Shown in pieces: positions 45,914 to 53,311 of a stretch of DNA of 64,000 nucleotides (within the stretch, counting starts at the first letter, position 1; the number at the start of each line of letters is the position of its first letter). The notes under the pieces were generated by a model. It had not been told where the DNA came from, ran no database searches, and saw nothing but the letters and a program-made list of their open reading frames with translations. This stretch comes from Clostridiales bacterium (GTDB lineage Bacteria > Bacillota > Clostridia > Oscillospirales > CAG-272): positions 19,746 through 83,745 of the forward strand of contig JAAZAV010000034.1 in the NCBI GenBank assembly GCA_012514145.1, given 5' to 3'. The position numbers were made by a program, and so were the translations under genes.

Positions 45914-46624
45914 TTATAACCTTTTTATATCGGTAATCGTCAGCACTTTGCCTTTGACCTTAAAGCTCACCTCACAGCCGGCGAAGGGAAAACCGTATTC
46001 CCGCTCGGGGTCGTCATGGTAGGCGGGTCTCGGATCGCCGGACAGGATTCCCATCAGCGCCTCCCGCTTTTCCGGCGGTATGAGCGCTTCAAGCTCCGGC
46101 GGTATCACTACCTCCAGCGAGTAGCCGGCGGCGGTGTCCGAGAAGGAACCAAAAGCTTCCGGGTGTGACTCCACATATGGAAGATAGGGTTTGATATCGT
46201 ATATCGGCGTGCCGTCCAGCAGGTCGGCGCCGCCGACACGCAGGACAGTACCCAAAACCTCATCCTCCCGCAGTCCGAGCAGCGACACGCAGCTCAGTCC
46301 CAGGGCGTTCGGACGGTAGGGCGAACGTGTGGCAAACACTCCGACACGGGTGTTTCCTCCGAGCCGGGGCGGCCGGACGGTGGGGCTCCAGTTTTCTCCG
46401 TCCTTTCCTTCCCGCACCACCTGCGAAAACTGCCAGATAAGCCAGAGATGGGTATATTCCTCGATCCCCCGCAGGGCGTTGCGGTCACGATATGGCGGTT
46501 CGAAGATTATCTCGCCTTCAAGTCCCTTCACCAGCCCGCTCTGGCGCGGCACGCCGAATTTTGTTGGCAGGTCGCAGCGAAGGCGTGCTATCGGACGCAG
46601 AGTGTATACTCCTTCAACGGTCAT
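45914..46624 (-). CDS. trmO: tRNA (N6-threonylcarbamoyladenosine-37) methyltransferase TrmO
   Basis: 236 residues with the TsaA/YaeB fold: YTLRPIARLRCDLPTKFGVP, GIEEYTHLWLIWQF, the family signature GVFATRSPYRPNALGLSCV, and DGTPIYDIKPYLPYVES. TrmO uses S-adenosylmethionine to methylate t6A37 in tRNAs that read ACY codons. The start codon shares one base with the stop of the upstream 810-residue gene (TGATG) and has no ribosome site of its own, so translation depends on that gene. A tRNA-modifying enzyme at the end of a carbohydrate operon is probably a passenger. Confidence 0.9.
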   Translation of the reverse strand: MTVEGVYTLRPIARLRCDLPTKFGVPRQSGLVKGLEGEIIFEPPYRDRNALRGIEEYTHLWLIWQFSQVVREGKDGENWSPTVRPPRLGGNTRVGVFATRSPYRPNALGLSCVSLLGLREDEVLGTVLRVGGADLLDGTPIYDIKPYLPYVESHPEAFGSFSDTAAGYSLEVVIPPELEALIPPEKREALMGILSGDPRPAYHDDPEREYGFPFAGCEVSFKVKGKVLTITDIKRL

Positions 46625-49056
46625 CAGTTGTCATCAGACTGCCATGCGAAGCTCATTGAACCGGTGACATGCTCGACAACCACGCGCCTGCCGTCCTCGG
46701 AAACGGTTGAGGGATATTCTTCGCCTAAAATATAGTGAACGGAACCGGAACTGATATACACGCGTGAGCCCTTAGGCGGGCGGAAGGTTACCGTTGCGTC
46801 CTTTAGACCGCGCAGTGCGAAACGATGATCTACACAGACATGCTCGGCGGTGACCCGGCGGCATACTACCGTACTGCGCTCCTTCTGACGCACGAAGAGA
46901 CGGCATTCGTTGTGCCACCACTTGCTCAGCGGGTACTCGGCGCCCTCCTCGTCCACAATTGCCTCGGTGTTGACCATCATGGGGGCACCGTCGGGGTAGT
47001 TGAGTTTGGCGCGGGTGAAGGTGTCGTCGGCGCTTCCGGTTATGAACATGCCGTTGCGCTTTATCGAATTAAGTATGATAGGCTTCTTGGTGGTAACCGT
47101 TTCGCAGTCAAAACGAACCGTTATGCCGAAATGTTCGAGTGCGCCGCGAAGGAGCCCTGCGACTCTGAAATACTTGAGGGGATCAAGGTTTTCGGGCAGG
47201 CTGCTGTTGCTTGCCGCATGGGGGAAGGAGCCGCGCACCCAGGCGATATTCGTTGCCGGATTGAAGGTAGAATATACCCGTTCGTTTTTACCGTCGGACA
47301 CGGTGGAGGTTACCTGCGCTTCGCCCGCAAGAGTGGTCACGGCACCTGATGAAATCAGCGGCACATGCAGCAGTGTGCGGGACATCTCGTCGCGGGATGT
47401 GTCCTTGTACAGAGTGGTGGTAAGGGCAAGTTCTCCTTCGATGCCTGTATCGCAGCACTTTACGCCGATAAGCGCCCGCACCCGGTCGGAGGCGTATTCC
47501 GGATTGCCGTAGAGCAGCAGTTTCTGACCGTCGGACACCGCCTTGAGCAATACTTTCTCCAGGCTGCTTCCCGCCTCGGGCACCGGCATAAGCAGAACGG
47601 TTTCGTCAAAGGTTTCCTTGGGAGCCTTGAGGAAGGAGCGATCGGAAATCACCGTGTTGAGCGGCAGTCCTTCCACCAGCGCCGACTCGATAAGCCAGTC
47701 GTCCATGAACATGCGTTCCATGTGTCCTGCCCTGAGTCCCAGCTCGCAGTAATAGTCGAATGGATAGAGCCAGGTCACAAGACCCGCCTCGTCGGGATAG
47801 TGAGAGTAGGCATTGAGCAGATGTGGGATTATCTCAATCGGAGCGCGGCGCGGCATACGGCCGTAGGAGTCATCGGCTGTCAGGAAGTTGATGCCCATCG
47901 GCGCCTCTGTCCTGCCCTCGGCGTTGAGGCGCGCGGTGACTAAGGGGAGGTATATATCATTCGGTATACTGCCGTAGCGGTCGAACCAGGGGCTGTTGTG
48001 CCACCACGGGTCGTGGGGGTAGTAACGGAACATAAAGCCGCCTGCCGGCACCTCGGCCATACGGGACATGTAGCCCACCAGCTCCAGACCGAAGCGGTAG
48101 TTCAGCGCCGCCCAGGGGGAGTTGGGGGGAGCTATTGTGGGGTATTTGCCGTAGATAATGTCATAGGGGGTGCCGTGCGCCGAGATGTCCATGCCCGCAG
48201 ACAGGTTGGAGCCGCGGCATTCAATCATCATGTCGCCGGTAACCGCCGTAAATTCCTGCCAGAATTCATCAATTGCGGCGATTATCTCGGCTGCCTGTTC
48301 GTGATTGAAGGCTTTGCCGTCGAAGAGCTCGCCACGCCAGTTCCAGGATTCCAGTGAGTAGCCGAAGCCGTTGGAGAGCCATATGGTATCAAAACCCACA
48401 TCCCGCACCAGCGCCATGAACTGTTCACCTAAGAATCTGCCGAAATGGGTACCCTCGGGGATGCCGTTCGGATATGCGGCGTACTTGTAGTTGTCGGCGT
48501 GGAGCCGGGTCGCGCAGTGTATCCACATGCTGCTCATGCCTGAGCCGCGGTTAAGCTCGGGATGGCGGTGGAACTTGAAGTCTGAATATGCGAACTCGGG
48601 CCCAGGGTCGAAGGTCTCGACGATGGTTATCGGAATTCCGTACATCTCGCCGCCGATGCGTCTCACCGCGGCGATTATCCGCTTCACATCCGACCAGCGC
48701 ATCTTAGGCGGGTCGTCGGTGTAGATGTAGGGCACCTGGTGAAGCGTTCTGTCGAATTTACGCTCGGCAAGGGGCCGTGGCTCTACGCCCGGAGGGGGAT
48801 TGCCGAGACCGATATAGCGCCCCCATTCGAACTCCTCGTTGATGTCGCCGGTATACTGAAGAATCTCGCTTCCGTCGCTCGTCCAGAACATGACCGCCGC
48901 AGAAGTGGCGAAGCGCAGCAGGTCGCGCCACTGATCGAATAGCTCATAAATAACTTTATCGATATACTCGTCGTCAAGCTGTTTGAAGGGCTTGAGCGAC
49001 ATTTCAAGACCCACACGCCCAACCGGCATGTGTTTCGGATATTCAAAGTTGAACAT
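46624..49056 (-). CDS. Unrecognised 810-residue protein, perhaps a glycosidase
   Basis: I do not recognise the family. GAGAGG stands eight bases before ATG 49056. No signal peptide or membrane segment. The first 450 residues are rich in Trp, Tyr, Phe, Asp and Glu and could form a TIM barrel: VGLEMSLKPFKQLDDEY, FDTIWLSNGFGYSLESWNWR, DMMIECRGSNLSAGMD, GGFMFRYYPHDPWWHNSPWF. Candidate acids are Glu in MIECRG and in IVETFDPGPEFAYSDFKF. A more variable middle part and a beta-rich C-terminus (VTFRPPKGSRVYISSGSVHY) follow. Flanked by a sugar-binding lipoprotein gene and cotranscribed with three other glycosidase-like genes, it is probably a carbohydrate-active enzyme. That is inference from context and composition. 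Confidence 0.5.
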   Translation of the reverse strand: MFNFEYPKHMPVGRVGLEMSLKPFKQLDDEYIDKVIYELFDQWRDLLRFATSAAVMFWTSDGSEILQYTGDINEEFEWGRYIGLGNPPPGVEPRPLAERKFDRTLHQVPYIYTDDPPKMRWSDVKRIIAAVRRIGGEMYGIPITIVETFDPGPEFAYSDFKFHRHPELNRGSGMSSMWIHCATRLHADNYKYAAYPNGIPEGTHFGRFLGEQFMALVRDVGFDTIWLSNGFGYSLESWNWRGELFDGKAFNHEQAAEIIAAIDEFWQEFTAVTGDMMIECRGSNLSAGMDISAHGTPYDIIYGKYPTIAPPNSPWAALNYRFGLELVGYMSRMAEVPAGGFMFRYYPHDPWWHNSPWFDRYGSIPNDIYLPLVTARLNAEGRTEAPMGINFLTADDSYGRMPRRAPIEIIPHLLNAYSHYPDEAGLVTWLYPFDYYCELGLRAGHMERMFMDDWLIESALVEGLPLNTVISDRSFLKAPKETFDETVLLMPVPEAGSSLEKVLLKAVSDGQKLLLYGNPEYASDRVRALIGVKCCDTGIEGELALTTTLYKDTSRDEMSRTLLHVPLISSGAVTTLAGEAQVTSTVSDGKNERVYSTFNPATNIAWVRGSFPHAASNSSLPENLDPLKYFRVAGLLRGALEHFGITVRFDCETVTTKKPIILNSIKRNGMFITGSADDTFTRAKLNYPDGAPMMVNTEAIVDEEGAEYPLSKWWHNECRLFVRQKERSTVVCRRVTAEHVCVDHRFALRGLKDATVTFRPPKGSRVYISSGSVHYILGEEYPSTVSEDGRRVVVEHVTGSMSFAWQSDDN

Positions 49057-49087
49057 ACTTTAAGCCTCTCGTTTTAGTTTATTGTCG

Positions 49088-50584
49088 TCAATCGGGAATG
49101 GAATCAAGGAATTCATCAAGCGCCGCCTGCGCCGCCGACTCCTGGCTTTCATACCAGGACGCAACCTTGAACTCAACGCCGCTGTTCAGATTGTTTCTGA
49201 AGCACTTCGCCGGAGTGAAGGGGAATGCCGAATACTGCTCAAAGGCGGTGCTAAGGTCGTAATGACGGGTCTCGATGAGCAGATCCAGCATCTCGGCGGA
49301 ATCCTCGTCACGGACGGTCTTGACCTTCAGCGCGGTGTCGTAGATTGCCGGACGAACATACTTGTAGGAGGTGGCGCCCAGCGCTTCGGTGACTGCTCCG
49401 ACTATTTCATACCTGTCCTCGGTCACCGTGACCGGCAGCATGATTACACCGTAGCGCGGATGGACATAGGTGGAGTAGCTCTCCTGAGCCTCGTCCAGTT
49501 TCGGATAGGGGATGACACCGTAGTCGGTTTCCATGGCGCGGAGGGTGTCGCCCAGCATGTAGTCGATGAAGATCGGGAAGTAGATGCAGCGATCCTCGGC
49601 AAAGGTATTCACGCAGTCGTAGGGTGTGATCTTGTTGACCAGCGTGCCCACATTGTTGTAGTATAGGTTGAAAACCGCATCGACCGCTTTGACCGTGCGT
49701 TCGGAGAAGAAGGACAGTTCGGGAATGCCGTCATTGTTTATCGTCAGTCCGTAGATATCAAGTGAAACTTGCCAGGCGTCCAGAGTCGCCCACTTGTCGG
49801 CGCCAAGTCCGTAGAAATCCGCCTCTGTCCATACGCCGTCGCCGTCCAGGTCGGAGGCAATCTCCTTTGTGGTGTCCGAAAGATATTCGATAGTCCATCT
49901 GTCGCTGCGCACCACATCATAAGGATTCTCCAGTTTGTAGTCGGTGATAAGCTTCTTATTGAAGAGGAAGGACCAGCAGCAGGTGGTATTTGTGGAAAGC
50001 ATGTCGCCGAAAAGACCGTACATCGTCTTTTTGATGGTATGCTCGCGTATCGCGTCCTGTGCGTACCAGGGCTGCGATATGTCGATATGCGGCACCTTGG
50101 CGAAGTCGGCGGCAAGCCCCTTCGCCACACAGAAAGCAAAGACATATCCCTCCTTGTTTCCGAAGAGGTCGTAGGTGTCATCGCCGGCGAGCATCAGGCT
50201 CTCGAAGGTTTTGCGCGAATCGGTGTCTTTGAATTCCAGGTTATAGGTAATTTTTACATTATACAGCTCCTCCACATCGGAGTTGCGGTAGTAGAGCGCG
50301 TCGTTTATTACTTCGCCGTTCAGCTCGATGGCGCGGAAGTATTCCGCTTCGCGATAGGATGCGGTGGAACCGCCGTAACCCAGTACGCTGAATTCATAGC
50401 CGTTTCCGTCGAGTTTTGTAAGTGTCGCAATCGGGTCGAATTCGGTCTCGGCTGCCTCGGTGGCCACCTCTGCCGCGGTGGTGGTAACGGCGGCATCAAC
50501 CGCAGTATCGCCTACCCCTCCGCAGGACAGAAGCAAGCCGGCAAGCAGCATTGCCGACAGTATTAAAGCAAGCGATTTTTTCAA
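49088..50584 (-). CDS. Extracellular solute-binding lipoprotein (sugar ABC type)
   Basis: 498 residues from a TTG start at 50584 (TTGAAAAAATCG), with GGGG eight bases upstream. Lipobox LLSCGG. Calcium loop DLDGDGVWTEAD at 245-256; TDYGVIPYPKLDEAQ present. It is the fifth gene of the seven-gene operon, 34 bases after the WbsX-like gene and 31 before the 810-residue gene. The rare start codon may lower its yield relative to neighbours. No permease accompanies it. Confidence 0.85.
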   Translation of the reverse strand: MKKSLALILSAMLLAGLLLSCGGVGDTAVDAAVTTTAAEVATEAAETEFDPIATLTKLDGNGYEFSVLGYGGSTASYREAEYFRAIELNGEVINDALYYRNSDVEELYNVKITYNLEFKDTDSRKTFESLMLAGDDTYDLFGNKEGYVFAFCVAKGLAADFAKVPHIDISQPWYAQDAIREHTIKKTMYGLFGDMLSTNTTCCWSFLFNKKLITDYKLENPYDVVRSDRWTIEYLSDTTKEIASDLDGDGVWTEADFYGLGADKWATLDAWQVSLDIYGLTINNDGIPELSFFSERTVKAVDAVFNLYYNNVGTLVNKITPYDCVNTFAEDRCIYFPIFIDYMLGDTLRAMETDYGVIPYPKLDEAQESYSTYVHPRYGVIMLPVTVTEDRYEIVGAVTEALGATSYKYVRPAIYDTALKVKTVRDEDSAEMLDLLIETRHYDLSTAFEQYSAFPFTPAKCFRNNLNSGVEFKVASWYESQESAAQAALDEFLDSIPD

Positions 50585-50618
50585 TTTTTGTACCCCTTTT
50601 CCCCTGTTATGTTAGTTT

Positions 50619-51842
50619 TTATTTCTCTGCCGCACGCTTTTCGGCCAGTATGCGGGCGCACTTCTCGGTGAAGTCGGGCACTATCCAGGATTTGTTATAG
50701 CCGCCGAAGCCGGTGTCCTGAGGCATGCGGTAGTCGGGCAGATTATCGCGCAGAGTCAGCTCCTCGCGGATTGCCTGCAGGAATCCGAAACCGAACCGAT
50801 GGCTGGGAGCGACGAAATGTCCCTCGTCCCACTCATTCCAGTTGTCGATCATGAACAGCCGTCTCGCCCAGGCGTCCTTCGGCAGCTTGTCGATTTCGGC
50901 CAGCATGCGGCGGATGACCTCGCGATAGCCCTCGGGAGTGGTGTACCAGATCTTGCTGTTGCGGAAGCCGTAGCCCATATCGACCCAGTGCTGAGTGGTG
51001 CGCGGCGTGGGGTCGCTGAAGCAGGAGGCTGTGGCGGTATGGCGCAGCGGGTCTATCTCAAAGCGCTGCTTTAGCAGGTTCAGCTGAGCTTCGATAACCT
51101 CGTTCTCCGCCGGATAGCTGGCGGCGGGGCTGTAGCCGGCGTTATAGCCGAAACGGAAATCAAACCCCCGCGCCATCAGATCGGCGTGGTGGTCGGCGTT
51201 GATGCGGGTATCACAGGCTGCGATAATCAGCCCGGCAAAGCCTGCCTTCACCGCATATTCGCGGCATCTGTCAAACGCACGCTTCTGGTCGGCGGGGGTC
51301 GGGAAAAAGTCCCTCACCAGTCTTGCGTTGTTATAAACGAAGAGCACCGGCTTGTTGTCAAACTTAAGGTAGTTTCCGCGCTTGAAGTATGTCTCGGTCC
51401 AGAAGGGCATGAGGTTGTTCAGCATGTCCTCCTCGTCGGCGCCGCCCCATCGCTGGGATGCCTCATACATGATGGCAAACTTCATCATGTTCCCGTACTT
51501 TGCGTTAAAGAGCGCCTCGTGAATACCGTGTCCGCAGCGAAGGTCGTTCTCGGTGACCGGCTTGCCCATGTTATCGAGGTTGCGGTACCAGCAGTAGATA
51601 AAGCAGTTGATGCCGTGCTCCAGTGCCCACTTGATCTCCCAGTCGCAGACCTCCGGGTTCTCCTCGTCATAGTAGCCCATGAGCGGAGTGTTATACGGGA
51701 AGTCAACCGCAAGGTCGTTGAAGGCGTTGTGAATCCGCGCCGCGCCCTTTTTCCATGCTGCATAGTAGTGTACCGCTACGTCCATCTTCGGGGTTGCGGG
51801 CTTCGGTTCGGGAATGTAGTCGGTCAGCTTGATGTTATACAT
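50619..51842 (-). CDS. WbsX/GH99-like glycoside-active protein
   Basis: 407 residues; GGAGG before ATG 51842. The family features of WbsX (a GH99-like TIM barrel) are clear: DVAVHYYAAWKKG at the N-terminus, PLMGYYDEENPEVCDWEIKW, GINCFIYCWYR, and NWNEWDEGHFVAPS near the end. Related GH99 enzymes are endo-alpha-mannosidases; WbsX proteins also occur in polysaccharide gene clusters, so hydrolase or transferase is open. No signal peptide. Placed in the operon between the MATE exporter and a binding protein. Confidence 0.75.
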   Translation of the reverse strand: MYNIKLTDYIPEPKPATPKMDVAVHYYAAWKKGAARIHNAFNDLAVDFPYNTPLMGYYDEENPEVCDWEIKWALEHGINCFIYCWYRNLDNMGKPVTENDLRCGHGIHEALFNAKYGNMMKFAIMYEASQRWGGADEEDMLNNLMPFWTETYFKRGNYLKFDNKPVLFVYNNARLVRDFFPTPADQKRAFDRCREYAVKAGFAGLIIAACDTRINADHHADLMARGFDFRFGYNAGYSPAASYPAENEVIEAQLNLLKQRFEIDPLRHTATASCFSDPTPRTTQHWVDMGYGFRNSKIWYTTPEGYREVIRRMLAEIDKLPKDAWARRLFMIDNWNEWDEGHFVAPSHRFGFGFLQAIREELTLRDNLPDYRMPQDTGFGGYNKSWIVPDFTEKCARILAEKRAAEK

Positions 51843-51876
51843 TTTCTTCCTCCAATCAAATAATACTTTATTGTTT

Positions 51877-53307
51877 CTATGCTTTCGTCTTGCTTGGGTC
51901 GACCAGCTTGCCGGTTACCGGGTCGCGCACCCAGTTTTTTATCCAGCGGTAGCGGTTGCAGACTATGGCGGCGACGCCGCACTTGAATATCTGATCGCAC
52001 TTGAGTATGAAAAAGACCACCACAGGCGGCAGTTTCCACACAAATGCCGCTAATATCGCTATAGGGAGCACTATGCACCACATGGATACCATGTCGTTAA
52101 TCATCTGTATTTTGGGTGAGCCGCCGGCTTTGACTATTCCGCCCAGCACGCAGACCTGATAACCGGTACCCACCACAGTAACCGACAGCACCGTCATAAA
52201 CTTCAATGCAAGCTCACGGGTTTCGTCCGACAGGTTTGGGTAGAGCGTCAGAACAAACTCCCGGCTCGCGAACAGGGCTATGCCTGTGAGTATGCCGAAA
52301 CATATAAAAATAACCTGTAAAGTCCGGGCGTACTGCTTAATCACATCCCGGTTGCCGATGCCAACCGCCTGCCCGATAATAACCGAGCTGGAGCTGGAAG
52401 AGCCGTAAATAATAACCGTCAGCACCTGGAAAACCGTAGTTGCCACCGAGCTTGCCGCTGTCGCGGAAACGCCGAGATGGCCGAGAATAGCCGACTGGAT
52501 AATCATCGCCAGTCCCCATATTCCGCTGGTGACCATAGCAGGGGTTGACACCCGTAAAAAGTCACCGAACAGCTGCCGGTCGAACGGGAGTATGTCACGG
52601 AATCTTAACTTCAGCACCTTTTCTTTAAAGAGTACGTAGGACAGCACTATTATAAGCTCCGCCACACGTGCCGCCACCGTGGCGACAGCCGCGCCGCGGC
52701 TTCCAAGACGCGGAAACCCGAAGTTGCCGAATATAAGGCAGTAGTTCAGTGATATGTTTATGACCAGCGTGCACAGGGATACAAATGTTCCCAAACGCAC
52801 ATTCTCCACCACCCGGAGCACGTTGAACAGCATGTTTGACACGGCAAATATCAGGAAGGACAGCGCCAGCACGCGCATATACTCTATGCCCTCGGCGATG
52901 ACTTCCGGCTCTTTCGTCATAATCATAAGACATTGGCGGGGGAATACCATCGCTATGACGGTAAGCAGCAGGGCGCCGCTCATGGAGATGCGCAGGGCTA
53001 TGCCCATGATGCGCTTTACCGGCTCTATCTCACGGCGTCCCCAGTATTGTGAGCTTAGGAGCACCATACCCTCGCCGCAGCCGCCGGTTATCATCTGCAG
53101 CAGGAAGAAAATCTGGTTCACTAGTGCCGCGCCCGCCAGCGCGTTCTCGCTGTAGCTGCCGAGCATCACGTTGTCGGCAAGGTTTACCGAGAATACGATA
53201 AGATTCTGCAGTGCCAGGAAAACCATCATCCGGAAGAACCGGGCGTAGAAAGTAGGGTCGCGTGTAAATATAGCAAGTTTTGTTTTCGTTTCGTCCGTAT
53301 ATGTCAT
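51877..53307 (-). CDS. MATE-family efflux transporter
   Basis: 476 residues with twelve hydrophobic segments in two similar halves. The N-terminal half has ALQNLIVFSVNLADNVMLGS and the repeat in the second half begins near FLRVSTPAMVTSGIWGLAMI, the expected MATE pattern. Such proteins export drugs or metabolites using a sodium or proton gradient. It begins four bases after the 899-residue gene's stop and is therefore translation-coupled, which is unusual for a drug pump and hints at export of a product or by-product of the operon. Substrate unknown. Confidence 0.85.
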   Translation of the reverse strand: MTYTDETKTKLAIFTRDPTFYARFFRMMVFLALQNLIVFSVNLADNVMLGSYSENALAGAALVNQIFFLLQMITGGCGEGMVLLSSQYWGRREIEPVKRIMGIALRISMSGALLLTVIAMVFPRQCLMIMTKEPEVIAEGIEYMRVLALSFLIFAVSNMLFNVLRVVENVRLGTFVSLCTLVINISLNYCLIFGNFGFPRLGSRGAAVATVAARVAELIIVLSYVLFKEKVLKLRFRDILPFDRQLFGDFLRVSTPAMVTSGIWGLAMIIQSAILGHLGVSATAASSVATTVFQVLTVIIYGSSSSSSVIIGQAVGIGNRDVIKQYARTLQVIFICFGILTGIALFASREFVLTLYPNLSDETRELALKFMTVLSVTVVGTGYQVCVLGGIVKAGGSPKIQMINDMVSMWCIVLPIAILAAFVWKLPPVVVFFILKCDQIFKCGVAAIVCNRYRWIKNWVRDPVTGKLVDPSKTKA

Positions 53308-53311
53308 CGTA

